A DNA stretch of 64,000 bases from Albifimbria verrucaria (GCA_020081605.1 JAHREC010000009.1:3658001-3722000), one strand, 5' to 3'; counted from the stretch's first letter, positions 35,125 to 46,776 are shown. Notes: a model not told the origin generated them from the sequence alone. Numbers and translations are program-made.

Positions 35125-36126
35125 CTACGAAGCAAGACCGCGAACATGAATCTTCTGAAGCCTCGAAATATGCTGCCTCAAGGCAGTCGTCTCACTGAGA
35201 TATGACAGTTGAATGCCAGTTATGCGCATCTCCTCCATCCCTCGAACCCATTCTATCACATCTGGCATTTGACAGTTTATGATCAAATTCCAACGCTTGT
35301 ACAAATAGTGCGAGGGAACATGAAAAGCTAGCAGCCAAATCAGCATGTTAAAACTGTGAAGACGAGAACGCAGTCGTGTACCTGGAAACTCTCTATGTAT
35401 GGCATCGTAAGCCTCCCTATTATACCAGTCTCTTTTTTGAAGTGCAAGAAACATCATGGTGATTTGGAAGTGCGTGTCTTCGCTCTGGGGATATTGTTGG
35501 AGGATTTTGCGGGCGAGTACCACAGCTGCTGAGACGTCTTAGTTGGTAATGCCTTTAACTGGAATAAAAATCTGATGGGGATTCCATGAGACTTGAAATT
35601 GGCGGAGGCTGCTAAGGAGGTGTTCCTTTGGATCGAACAGGTTGAACAGGGGCAAGAGGGTATTAATCTCCTCTCCCGTCACTGACGAAATATTGATGAA
35701 CCCCAGCAGCGCTTCATGAGGTGGAAAGCCAAGCCCAAGGTATTCGTGGTAAGGATCGTCATGCCAGAGCATACCTCGCGGCGCGATTTCGAGGTATGCA
35801 GCTAGCGAACTGGCTGGATAAATTCTCCCTATAGGTATTCTCCATGCGTCGACAAGGAAGAGTTTGACGTCTCCATGTCCTTTTCTGAGAAGCCAATGGG
35901 CATAGTTGAGCGCCCAGAGCAAAGAGCCAGTGAAAGAGACGAGCGGGCAGGGAGCATGATATTCATCCCGTCTCAAATGAGCAGAAATAAAAGATCGAAA
36001 GGCCTCCTTTGTGTCCAAGTCTGGATCCTACTCCTGCACATAATCATCAGGACGGGTACGTGTCGAGATGACTCGCCATACGAAGCGAGGAACATGAGCC
36101 GAGGCCTCGTCTAGGGCTGACGGCAT
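35125..36126 (-). pseudogene. DUF7587-like fungal protein with two in-frame stops
   Basis: One continuous frame of 333 codons from ATG at 36126 (MPSALDEASAHVPRFVWRVI) to the stop at 35125, interrupted by TAG at about 36030 (after DDYVQE) and TAA at 35541-35539 (after VKGITN). Between them it reads LLWALNYAHWLLRKGHGDVK, VDAWRIPIGRIYPASSLAAY and DDPYHEYLGLGFPPHEALLG. This matches, from memory, a lineage-specific fungal family catalogued as DUF7587, of unknown role. There are no frameshifts. Both stops can be explained as CAG-to-TAG and CAA-to-TAA, CpA-to-TpA changes on the coding strand, as repeat-induced point mutation makes. A short unrecognised intron at the second stop is possible (an ACTAAG and a CTCAG lie nearby) but no good donor was found. 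Confidence 0.6.
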
Positions 36127-36778
36127 GTTAGCTGCTGCGTGCTGCCGCCAGGGATCCACGTATAAAGGGCTATGATTGAGCCTATAGAGTGCTACTGGAT
36201 TTAATGCACAATGGAAAGTGTGATATTAAGTCTGAGATTTGGGGTCATTGCTTGTACATGCGACGGTTGCATTATATGTATTGGTGGTATGAAGCACTTA
36301 CATGCCTTTAACAGATGAGGCGCTGTACACACCGACCTACATTAGCCTGGAGCCTAACGTTATCCGGTACTTGCAGCAGGTTCTTGTATCTTCAGCGCTC
36401 CCACCTGAACCACGGCACTAACCTTGACAGTCTCTAACGTTACTGTAACCGAAGAATTTCATAAATGAACAGTCTTGGGCATACATGGATGGCATCTCTA
36501 TAGCAATTTATTTAATTTACCCAGTTATCAACTTGTTTCACCAAGCACGCACACTGCTTCAGCACACGTGAACGAAGCCCCTGCGAAGTCGAGGCTAAGC
36601 TTTCGACGGAAAGGTGCCAAGTCGGTTTTAACATCCCCCACTGACGCTGGCCAAGTTTGTCTGTCTCACTGCAACCCCATTTTCAGCCTCCTCCTCCTCC
36701 CCTCCCTCCCCCACTCTCTGCTGTGTCCTCTCATCCCACACACGCACACAAGCCTCGAGTTGTTTGCAGCCACAGCAG

Positions 36779-36818
36779 CCAGCAACTAGCAACTAGCAAC
36801 TAGCACAGGCACAGGCAC
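36779..36818. repeat. ACTAGCA and ACAGGC short tandem repeats
   Basis: Three to four copies of AGCAACT are followed by three copies of ACAGGC. Confidence 0.7.
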
Positions 36819-37063
36819 ATGCGAAAAAACACCGCCACCTCACCCGTCTGCAAACCGCCCGCGTCACATCTTCAACGGCCCCTCTGTCGTATCGAGCGGA
36901 CCTTTCGGAGGAAAACAGCGCACCCTGTCCTCCTCCGCGGAGCCCCCACTCTTTGCTCTGTCTACTCTTCACTTCTGGGAGCCGGATCCGTCCCCAGATA
37001 TCGCTGTCGCGGCGTGTGCCTGCGTCTGACGTCAGGCCTTCCGGAATCCTCCACCCCGTCCTT

Positions 37064-37091
37064 ATCCATCCACCCATCCATCCATCCATCC
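37064..37091. repeat. CCAT tetranucleotide repeat
   Basis: Seven nearly perfect ATCC units in the presumed leader region of the NT-C2 gene. Confidence 0.75.
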
Positions 37092-37543
37092 TTTGCTGGA
37101 CCCTCCCTTCGCTGCGTGCTGTGCGCTTTTGCCGGCTGCGATGGTCCAGGCCTAGAACCATGACCTCACTAAGTAAGCTCTGCAGCACCAAACTACCCGC
37201 TTGCCTCTCCCATTCCAATCCATTCTCCGAGACATTCTCACCCCCTTTCCTTTCTTTCCTTTCTTTCTTTTTCCTCTACCAAACGTCAATTGGCATGGCT
37301 AGCTAAACATGACCACCTCCATGCCCTCATTCTCTTCCCATCCCATCCCCTGACACAGTCTGAGTGAGCCTGCATCGTCTCTCTTCCTCGGTTCACTCGT
37401 GTGGCCACCTCATACACACCCTCACTCTCTCACTCCCTCCCTGCACACCCCGATCGTCACCTTACCCACCCACCACGACATACATGTCGCTGTGTAACTA
37501 CTCAAAAGACGGCTCGACAAAAACATAAAAAAATAAAACTGAC

Positions 37544-38992
37544 ATGCATTTCCCCTGGCAGTTGGCAAGGCCCGTAGGGTGAGAGACCACTTCCACCAAT
37601 CCTGCTCCCTCCCTTGTGCTAACTCCCTTGCCGTTAGCCGAAGTTTGAGCTGCATCTTCATGTGAGCCCTTCTCTTACACCCATTTTGCCTCTCCTTCAC
37701 ATAAGCTCATCAGACGTTGCCTTGGCGCTTAGATCCATGACCTCAACAACGTCCCCTCGTCTCCGGCAGCTCCTACATAAAATGGCATCTCACCCACTCC
37801 ATCCACGCCGAGCACCGCGGCCGCACCGCAAAGTGCCCCATCGCCAACCACCGTGTCGACTACAACTTCAGCAAGCTTGTCCCTCCATCCGCATCTCCAT
37901 TGACAAGAACAACCACCTGGCCGAGTGTCCAATCGAGTTTGAGATCCTCCAGGAGTTCGCCCTTGCCGAGAAGATCACCCTCGGCCACGTCCGCCTCAAC
38001 CTGAGCGAGTACGTCGAGGAGAGCGAGACTTTCCTCAAGGAGGTCGTGAGCCCCAGGAAACGCACCAGCAATGTGAGCCCCACGAGCGCCTCCAAGCCCG
38101 CGCCCTCGGGCCCTCCCGCCGAGGAGCATGTCGAGGAAGGCATCGTGAGGAGGTACCTCATGCAGGACAGCAAGATCAACAGCACCCTGCGTATCAGCAT
38201 CCTCATGGTCCAGGTCGACGGCGAACGTAGCTACGTCGCCCCCACCCTGCGAACCGCCCCTGTATTCGGAGCCATCGCCGGTCTGATGGCCCCGAAGTCG
38301 AAGACGAGATCGGTCGTAAGTCATGCCATGTTCTTACCTCACCCCTATCACTACATATATATATATATAAGACTAACGACCTCAAAGCCCTTCCCAGCGC
38401 GTCCAAGTCACGCGACCAGTCCGAGGTTCAAGACCTCTACCGCCGCACCCTCTCCGCCTCCTGGCAGCGCCAGCCATCAGAGCTCCCCGCCGATGAATGC
38501 ATCGAGGACATCTTCTCCGGCGGCAACGGCTGGCGAACCGGCACCAATGACCTTAGCAGCGACCTCGACGACGCATCGCCAGCCTACGAGACCCTCCGGC
38601 CCAACGACTTCCGCCGTATCAGCCATCACCGCCGTCATAGCAGCCAGACAGACTCCAAGCACCACCACCACCACCATCACCTTCACCACTCCCACCACCA
38701 CGGCCGGCACCAACGCTCAAACAGCGCCTCCAGCGACCGCAGCTCCTCCACCGTCGTCGGCAACGCCACCATCACCCCAACCACCACCACCAGCCACAGG
38801 AGCCTCGCGCCGCACCACGCCCGCAGTACTAGTAGATCCTCCCTCCGGGGCGAAGACGACGACGATGCGGCCAGGAGCCGCAGTGGCAGTCTCACGAGCC
38901 TGGCGCCCACGCTCAGCAGTGAACGTGCCAGAGAGCACGGTGGCCTCAAGCACGTCCGGGAGGTGCATGAGGGGAGATACGTGACGACCTAG
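37544..38992 (+). CDS. NT-type C2 domain protein (EEIG1/EHBP1 family)
   Basis: A protein with an N-terminal C2 domain, probably membrane-associated, about 416 aa. Exon 1 (37544-37578) starts MHF; exon 2 is only 24 bases (37638-37661, PKFELHLH); exon 3 carries most of the C2 domain (GSSYIKWHLTHSIHAEHRG, AECPIEFEILQEFA, LGHVRLNLSEYVEESE, GIVRRYLMQDSKINSTLRIS, ILMVQVDGER). Exon 4 (38388-38992) gives QDLYRRTLSASWQ and DECIEDIFSGGNGW, then a His/Ser-rich tail. Introns: 37579-37637, 37662-37732 and 38316-38387 (GACTAAC branch, with a TA microsatellite). One base is missing near 37551-37554, 37753-37756, 37881-37883 and 38290-38293; with these the exons total 417 codons. The His-rich run (about 38660-38700) is unusual. 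Confidence 0.85.
38353..38370. repeat. TA dinucleotide microsatellite in an intron
   Basis: Eight to nine TA units inside intron 3 of the NT-C2 gene. Confidence 0.8.
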
Positions 38993-39399
38993 TTGCATGG
39001 CGGTTACCGGGCGTGCCAGCATCGTAACGTAGTGACATATTTCATGAGATATCACAGCGGGCAAAGCACATTTTGCAAAACATGGCGTTCATATGGATTA
39101 GCGTGCAATAAATATATTTTATATATTCTTCCCAAGACTTTCTCTTTTCAGAAAACTCCACCCCATCATCATCAGTCCTGTCTCATATCTGAACTGAGTC
39201 GGTCCCATGCAGAACCGCACTGCTCTAAATCTCTAAATCAGTTTTGCACCCACCAGGATGCAGCCCCTTTTTCTTTCCCGCACGCCGTCATCAGATCCTT
39301 TCAGTCTATATGCGCTGCACAGTACTTCTCCCCTTTTTGGTGGCTTGCCTCAATGACGGTCAAGCCCCTGGAAGTCTACGAGCCTACACCTCAGCCTCT
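38993..39399. other. Convergent 3' region between NT-C2 and SSZ1 genes
   Basis: No gene. A/T-rich at 39110-39130, consistent with 3' UTR and polyadenylation signals for both. Confidence 0.55.
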
Positions 39400-41256
39400 T
39401 CAAGGAGCCTGCAGGTTACCACGGACGCCGCCTTTGCTGCCAACCTCCCTGGCGGTGATGGTGACGCTCAGGTCGGCCTGGACGTTGACGGTGACCTCGA
39501 CCTTGGAGCCCTTCTTGACGCCACGGACGGCAGCCTCGGCAAGCTCCTTGCCAACCTTCCACTCCTTCTCGCGCTTCTCCTCCTCCTCCTCGTCGCTGAA
39601 GTCGGAGTCATCCTCATCGTCATCGCCGTTCTGAGCGGGTTTCTCGGCCTTGGGCTCAGGCTTGGTGACCTTGATGTGGGTGTTACCCTCGACAACCTTG
39701 ACGAGAACGTCACCGCCATCCTTGGGGCGGCGATCTGGACGGTGCGGCGGGCGGGGACGGCAGTCTCAGTAGCCATGATGGGGGTGAAGACGTTGCTGCC
39801 GTCGAGACCAGTGGTCAGGACACCGATGGCGTTGGAGATGTGCTTAACGGTGGTGACGGCAGGGTGGGTGGACTGCTCAATGTCGGTGGACTCGTACTCC
39901 TGGATCAGAGAAGCCTGGAGGGCAGCACCACGGGCCTGCAGCTCCGAAGGGTTGATGGCAACGGTGCTGGTGGCGGGGGCCAGGATGTCGGTGTTCTCAG
40001 GGAAGATGCCGCGCAGGTTGTTGGCGATTCTGGGGGTGTGGGAGGTACCACCGCACATGATGACCTCGTCGATATCAAGGACATCGAGCTCAGCCTTCTT
40101 GATGGCGGTCTCAACCAGGCGGTTGAAGCCCTCGAAGACCTTGCGGGCAACCATCTCGTAACGCAGACGGTTGATGGTGGAGGAGAAGTCAAAGCCGTCA
40201 GCCAAGCTCTCAACGCTGAACTGGGCGTTGGTGCCCAAGCTGAGAGCGCGCTTGGTGGCCTCGGCCTCGAGGCGGAGCTTGGCCAGGCTCTTGGGGTTGG
40301 ATCAGGGGTCGGTGTTGTGCTTCTTGATGAACTCCTTGGCGAAGTGGTCCATGAGGACCTGGTCCAGGTGGACACCGGCGTACTCGTAGTCGTGGACAGT
40401 GGAGAGGATGGTGTACATGCCACCTCTTGAGGCAACGACGGCGACGTCAGAGCGGGTGCCGCCGAGGTCAGCGACGACAATGATCTTGTCCTCGATAATG
40501 GCCTCGGGGCGGGCATCATAGGCCAGGACGGCAGCAACGGGGTCAGAGACGAGCTGCAGGATCTCAAGGTCGGCATCGTTGGCGGCCTTGATCAGAGCCT
40601 CACGCTGCTTGTCGTTGAAGTTGGTGGGGACGGTGATGACGGCAGAGGTGACCTTCTTGCCCAGGTAGTCGGAGGCAGACTGGATGAGACGACGCAGGAT
40701 GCGGGTGGTGGCCTCTGAGACGGAAACGGTAGAGGGCTCATCCTCGGATCCCTTGTCCTTGACGGTGAAGGAGATGGTGCCGGACACATCCTTGGGGTGG
40801 GCGGTGGCGTGAGCGTGCGTGGGGTCGATGGACTTGAAGCTGCGAAACGGTAGGTTAGCCATGTGCGTACGAGGATAAGGTTCAACGGGAAATCCTACTC
40901 CTTGCCGAGGAAGTCACGGAAGTATGCGATGGTGTTGTCAGGGTTGCGGACAGTGAAGGCCTTGGCCTGGGTTCCGTAGTACTCGTCGCCGTCAACGTAG
41001 GACAGGACCGTGGGGATCTGTCGGTCTAAGCACGCAAGAACTCGTCAGCAAAAATTCACCAAGCGTCCCCGGCCACGCACAGGCACAGGCACAGCCGGGC
41101 CGTCCGTCAAAACGCACCTCCGTCCTCGTTGGCAATAACCTCGGCCTTGTCGTCGACGGTGAAGGCGATGGAGCTGTTGGAGTTGCCAAAGGTGATACCG
41201 ATGGCGACACGCTCGCCAGGCTCGGGGCCGGACTTGGTTGAGTTGTTCTCGGCCAT
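39400..41256 (-). CDS. SSZ1: Hsp70-like ribosome-associated complex subunit SSZ1, with internal TGA
   Basis: The atypical Hsp70 that pairs with zuotin on the ribosome as the ribosome-associated complex, assisting nascent chains. Length is 568 codons. The nucleotide-binding domain shows VAIGITFGNSNSSIAF, TFNDKQREALIKAA-type sequence (FNDKQREALIKAANDADLE), VADLGGTRSDVAVV and VIMCGGTSHTPRIANNLRGI. The C-terminus is an acidic linker then VEVTVNVQADLSVTITAREV, ending LQAP. Introns: 41117-41026 and 40898-40840. One base is missing at 39724-39727. Codon 268 is TGA (40304-40302), between HNTDP and SNPKSLAKL, where an arginine CGA is the likely original. This may be a sequence error, a real nonsense change or, least likely, readthrough. 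It is divergent from RRP40. Confidence 0.9.
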
Positions 41257-41640
41257 TGGATGGGATGTGAGGGAGAGATAGACAGGAAATGTAGGATCAA
41301 CCTCGACTGTCCAACGAGCGACGCAGGAGGAGTGTTTTTGTGAAGGATGGATGAGTTTGCGAAGGCGGTGGTGGGGTCGGAGAATGTCTGCTTCTGGTTC
41401 CAAAAATTTCGAGCAAATCTGCTATCGCCCTCTTTTTCCGTGCGCCCACGCCCGCCCGTGCCGATAGCCTCCCTTGCTGCCTCCTTCGCTGCCACCAAAC
41501 GAACCAGAGCCACTGGTCTGTGCATGCGGCCTCTGCAAAAGACACCCCTCCATCAATACTTTTGCAATCGTACACACCTACCCTACCCTCTTCCTGCTTG
41601 CTCCTCCAACACTTACAAGGCTGTCATCGCTGCCAACACC
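41257..41640. promoter_or_regulatory. Bidirectional promoter between SSZ1 and RRP40
   Basis: A 384-base gap between the start codons of two genes transcribed away from each other, without room for separate long promoters. Both products serve ribosome function or rRNA processing, so shared control is plausible. No specific factor site was recognised. Confidence 0.5.
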
Positions 41641-42442
41641 ATGGCCTCAGAATCAATATTCGTCCTACCGGGCGACCGCATTGACCCTTCGCTCGTTCCC
41701 ACCCACCCCAAGAAGCCTCTTCGCCTGGGGCCTGGCCTGCGTCACGTCCCTCCTAGCGATATCCTTCCCACCCTGGCCGGCGAGCTGGTATCCGATCGCA
41801 ACAAGAATGCCATAAGAGTCGAGACAGCCGGGGGCAGGGTAAGTCGCATTCAAAGCGCTTTGCGCCATGTCATCAAACAAGTGCTAACACTCCTCTCTTC
41901 TATAGTACACCCCTCGAGTTGGTGAACTCGTCATCGGCGCCGTACACAAGAGCGCCGCCGAAGTCTACTACGTGACCCTCTCCGACTACACCACTTCCGC
42001 CCTCCTCCCCAGCTCTCCTTCGAATCTGCTACCAAGAAGACCCGTCCTATTCTCGCCCCCGGCGCCCTTGTCTACGCTCGCGTTACCCTCGCAAACAAGC
42101 ACATGGATGTCGAGCTCGAGTGCGTCTCCCCACCACCGGCAAGGCGGACGGTCTTGGGCCCTCACCGGAGGCATGCTCTACACAGTGTCCCTCGGCATGG
42201 CGCGTCGTCTGATGATGCCTAAGAGTGCGCAGGATGGCAAGGTTGTGGTGCTGGATGAGCTGGCCTCTGCAGGTCTGCAGTTCGAGACAGCGACAGGCCG
42301 CAATGGCAAGTTCTGGGTTAACAGTGAGAGTGTAAAAACGGTCATTGCTGTGGGTAGGGCAGTTGTTGAGACGGATGAGAAGAGGCTCGACGTCGAGGAA
42401 CAGAAGAAGCTAGTGAGGAAATTGATCAAAGAGTCAAGTTAA
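41641..42442 (+). CDS. RRP40: Exosome complex cap subunit RRP40
   Basis: An RNA-binding cap protein of the 3'-to-5' RNA exosome, acting in nuclear and cytoplasmic RNA decay and rRNA processing. The product is about 245 aa. Start MASESIFVLPGDRIDPSLVP; then KKPLRLGPGLRHVPPSDILP; the S1 region YTPRVGELVIGAVHKSAAEV; and a KH region with the Rrp4/Rrp40-type GRNGKFWVNSESVKTVIAVG. One intron at 41839-41905 (GTAAGT, GTGCTAACAC branch, CTATAG). One base is missing at 42007-42010, 42128-42131 and 42159-42161; corrected length is exactly 246 codons. The stop is TAA at 42440. Confidence 0.92.
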
Positions 42443-43095
42443 AAAAGATACCCAATTCCAATGCCTGACCGCAAACTACCATCTCATCACAGCACAGCGT
42501 ATCTCCACTACTAGCCGCACCATCAATCACAGTCACGTCAGAAGATCTTCACCATGTCACGCACACATAGTCACACAAAGCAAGGACACAAGATTTAAGA
42601 CGCAATGTAAACACCACATAAAACAGTGGTAGAGTGCCGCCGTTGCGCCGTCTCGACGTGCGTATTTTATTTCGCCTGCCCACCGTCTTTTCCCGTCTTT
42701 GCCGTTGGCCAAAAAGCCCCGATCCAAAGAGAGAACATGTGTATATAAAAACATCGTAAGCCGTAACCGAGATGCAACTCCCAAAAAATTGAAAAAATAT
42801 GTCCCAGAATATTGTATACACCTCCAACAAGCCCGCCCTGAATGCATGAATGTGACAACTCCAATGCAGTCTGCCTGGCACAAAACGGCCAGCACCCGTA
42901 ATTCCCGTGTAAAAGGATGTCCACTAAGGATATTCGTTCATGTCGTAACTTTGTAAATAAAGACCCCTTCGAAGTTCTAGTTCTCAGGGCCATAATCGTT
43001 CATTTATTTTGTATTTCACGGCATCGCACAGGGATGCCTCCGAACACTTCGGGTATCATTGCAACACTTCAACACGCCATCTGCCAACGCCATTT
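42443..43095. other. Convergent 3' region between RRP40 and the zinc-finger gene
   Basis: No gene supported. Minus-strand open frames at 42550-42990 follow the zinc-finger stop and look like 3' UTR. Confidence 0.5.
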
Positions 43096-45160
43096 TTACT
43101 CGACTTCTACAGGTTCCGGAAGGTTGTGTTGATCCATGTTATGGATTTTCGTCATGTGTCGCTTCCAGTTGTCCTTTCGTGGGAAAGCCTTGCCCCAGCA
43201 CGGGAGTAGTCGCATCCCTGGATGGCACAGTGGAACTTCTTTTTCTTTTCATGCCTGTCATTGATATGACGCTGCAAATGTGTCTTGGTACCAAAGCCCT
43301 TGCCACATGCCGGGTAAGGGCATTTGTGATCTTTGCTGTGATATCGCTGGTGGTGCCTAAGATGTGTTAGTGTCTACTGGTGCCGATTTCAAATTATAGA
43401 TCAACACTTACTTGAGCTTGTGAGGCTGGTCGAAGACTTGGTTGCAGCCTAACTCATCACAGCGAAAGACGCTGACCTTTTCTAGAGGTACACTTTGCGC
43501 CAGTTGGGGAGATGCACTATGCCTAAAGTCGGAGCTATGTATGGATTCCGGAGACGGGCTGTCGAGCAGGGTAGAGGGAGTGTTATGTGACGAAGCGTCG
43601 GTGGACGCGGGGCCGGGGAAAGGCGTGGAGTGTTCGGAAGGATTGCTGGGACGTCGACTGGAGCCAACTTGTAATGAAGTATTGAGGTGATTACTCGAGT
43701 GGTTCAACGAAGTGTGAACTGGCATGTCAATCATGACAATGTCGTCTTTCTCGGCTAGCTCTTCGTCTGACATTGTGTCTGCCGTGTTTCGTCCCATGGC
43801 TTGTCCGTCGCTCACGTGTTGCTCAAATGTATCCTGACCCGGTGATTGAGACGTGGTTCCGGTGATATGCTCCATATTCGCCTGCTCCATGAATGATGGC
43901 AGCTGGGGTGGAGATTCGTAAGATGATATATATAATTGGTGCTCGGTCCGGTGCCAGAGCTCTGATTCAGTCGAGGCTGGCATGATGTCCATCGGATTGA
44001 CTGTTCCAGGCGCCGGATGAGCTGGCGGAGAAGGCGACGTCTTGAGTCGCTGTTCAGTAGGAGAGGTTATGGAAGGAGAGTGAGCCAAAGCCCCTGGCGT
44101 GTTTGTGTTGGGCTGGACAGCTGTGGGTGACGGTAGGCTCATGTGAGTTGGAGAGTGCTCGATAGGCGAGTGCATCAGTTCCTCGTCTGTTATTTGTTGC
44201 ATGGGCGGGACACCGTGAGGCTGGGAAACAATGGTGTTTCCGGAATACGACTGGGTTTGACCCCACTGCTGGCGGTGCCTGTGCTCGTCGTTCTCTCTCG
44301 GACGCTCTTGCGGTGAAACATTTGCTTCACCTGCTGTGTTATTGAGGTGCTGCGAGGGCGGTTGACCACGGCGGCGTTCGGGCCTGGCGGGGTGGTGACC
44401 ATGCCGAACGCCTCGGAAGGTATTGACGGATCGTAGTAGTCTTCATTGGTGTGCTTGAGGACATAGGTCTGGTGGACGTGAGGCGGAGTCTCAATGGAAA
44501 GGTCGCCATTGTTGGCGGGAGAGGGCACCGGGTGGTGCTCATCGTCATGAGGAGGGAGGATTGGCCGGGGGTGACCATAGCAGAGGCGGGATACGTGGGA
44601 TAGTGATAGTGGTGAAGATGCAGCTGCCCTTCACCGTCTGCGAGAGCCCGGGCGTCGTCATGAGATGAAGACCACGAGAGATTCTTGGAAGGGGACGAGG
44701 AGGATGGGTCGTCTAGAGAGAGAGGGTCGCGGATAACAGCATGATGAGGATGGTGGTGGTGGCGTTGTTGGTGAGGCAGGTGTGAGTGGTGATGGTGGCC
44801 GTCGTCGTTGTCGTCGGGCAGCTTGAGTGAGTCGCTGGAGGGCAGACGGCGAGGACGGTCAAAGTGAGAACCCGTTAGAGCATCACTGGCGAGGTGGTTT
44901 GGTTCTCCTGACTCGGGATCAAAGCCCTGATGATGACCATTGCGACGTGCTCTGTACTGCTGGTAGTATCGTCGTATGATGGGCCATATACACAAGAAGA
45001 AGAAGAGGACGACGACGAGACCACCGATCACAACACCCGCCACGGCCGCCCCAGCGTTGCCCAGGGCTCTTCTATGAAGATGCTTCATGGTGCTCCTGCG
45101 AGATGGACCTGGACCGGCGACGTCAAATGCGGCATCGAAGGGTGGCGGGAGGCCGCCCAT
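43096..45160 (-). CDS. Single-pass membrane protein with three C-terminal C2H2 zinc fingers
   Basis: The product is about 670 aa. A short N-terminus is followed at residues 37-59 by one strong membrane segment (AAVAGVVIGGLVVVLFFFLC, then IWPII) and a basic stretch (RRYYQQYRARR), which predicts the rest to be cytosolic. A long disordered region with His runs and Ser/Pro stretches leads to three C2H2 fingers from about residue 561 (FRCDELGCNQVF, KCPYPACGKGFGTKTHLQRH, FHCAIQGCDYS...KRHMTKIH). One intron at 43411-43357 (GTAAGT, ACACTAACAC) lies between fingers 1 and 2. One base is missing near 44554-44556, 44355-44357 and 43191. With these the frame is continuous, suggesting a membrane-tethered transcription factor. 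Two adjacent genes, split near the ATG at about 44202, remain possible. The start may instead be the ATG at 45088. Confidence 0.7.
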
Positions 45161-46776
45161 AGAATGGAGTTCCTTGAATGACGGACAGGGGTGTGGCTCC
45201 AGAGTCCACGGCCCAAGGTTCCCAATCTCCAAACGTCCCAGGGCTAAACTTGTACCCTTTTTATTTCCCGCCTTAGCTGCTTTGCCAGCACAGAAATGGG
45301 GACCCGGGACCCCAGAGGAGAAAGGAAAGGCGCGGCTACGATGTGGGCGGCGTGAGCAGGCGCGCTTTGCACCGCTGGTCTGCAGTCGACGGGAGACCAG
45401 CGAATGAGAAGGCCGCGAGGCGGGTGAACGGATAAGGAAGAGACGGTAACGAGGTGGGAAGGGGTAGGTAAGGTAAGGTAAAGCAAGGCAGGGAGAGATC
45501 GGGGAGGGGGAGAGATGGTAAGATGATTGAGTGACAGCGCCGGGCGACGATCGCGGTCAGCTCATCTTGTCGAGGGTGCCCTCGGACGTGGACAAGATAA
45601 AGTCGGCCATGACACGGGGTGAAGATGGAAGAATAACGGATGAGGGAGGGAGAGGAGAGAAAGCGAGGTTGAAATGGTGGCCCTGCTACCGTCAGCAGCC
45701 AAGTCAAGTACCTGCTAACCAACGGTGGCCGCGGCCGTGGCAGTGGCAGTGACACTGGTAGAGGGCGCAAGAAGTAGTGAGTGACAAGCACCACACCAGC
45801 GGCTGCTCAGCCCAGCCCCAGCCTGGTTTGGTGTCTGGTTCCAGTTTCCCGCCCCAGCAGCCAGTAACGCCAGGCTAGGCGTACGTAAAAATGGCCCTTT
45901 TCCGATTTCCTTTTAGAGCTGCCGATTAGCCGCACTGCACGGGTAGCCAGGTACCTGGTCTGTGACAGGCATAAGTACCACGACGGTTTCTTGATCTGAC
46001 GGCGCCTCAGGTTCTACAGCCTCAGCCCAGGTAGCGGCTACTTGGGAATTACTTCAATTTTGGGTCAGGTACGCGGCGATAAATCCGAGATGGACCTACT
46101 GGCGCACCCTCGACGCAATCGAACAATATTTCCCTCTTGAAAGAGATAGATACAGCAGGTAGGTATTTAAAAGAGGGACGCTTGGCAGTCTGGCTTGCTG
46201 TACGTCAGCAGATGAATGGAATCAACATGGGAACTTCCGTAAAAAAGCAAACATGGCAACTGATCTATTACTCGTACGCGGAATACGACTAAAACTTCCC
46301 CAGAATGCAGTGTGCGCCCACCAGGTGAGACAGCAGGCACAAAACACGCCCGGGGACCTGAATTGGAGCGAACCTGAGGGGGTGGGTGGGGGCGTGACAC
46401 AAAGCTGGCTCGAGGACCGGACCCTTGATTTCCTGCAGTTGGTCTGTACAGTATGTTGTTGTTGGCTCGGCCGATACGCAGGACTGTCCAACCGAATACC
46501 ATCTCTCTTGTCCGATGTCGACATGGGGGCCGCCGCTTTGAAGATCCCATTTCTGCAGATGCACCTGCATTGGATTGAATATTCGCTACCTAAGTATTAC
46601 GTCTCGCATCACAAGACCCAGGCGAGGTGCAGCAGCCCCCAGGGATCGGATCACTGGGCTAGTCAACCAGCCTGCACCGCGCTGCATATCAGCATGAATG
46701 AATGGGGGCAGAGCGTGCGAGAAAGCAGATTGTCGAGTCAAGGGCCGGCCAAGCCAAGCCATGCAATGCCATGCCA

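Larger units (their letters stand above)
36127..37543. other. Intergenic, promoter and leader of the NT-C2 gene
   Basis: No gene supported. It carries an ACTAGCA repeat (36779-36818), a CCAT repeat (37064-37091) and C/T-rich tracts (36680-36720, 37230-37460) typical of strongly expressed fungal leaders. Confidence 0.5.
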
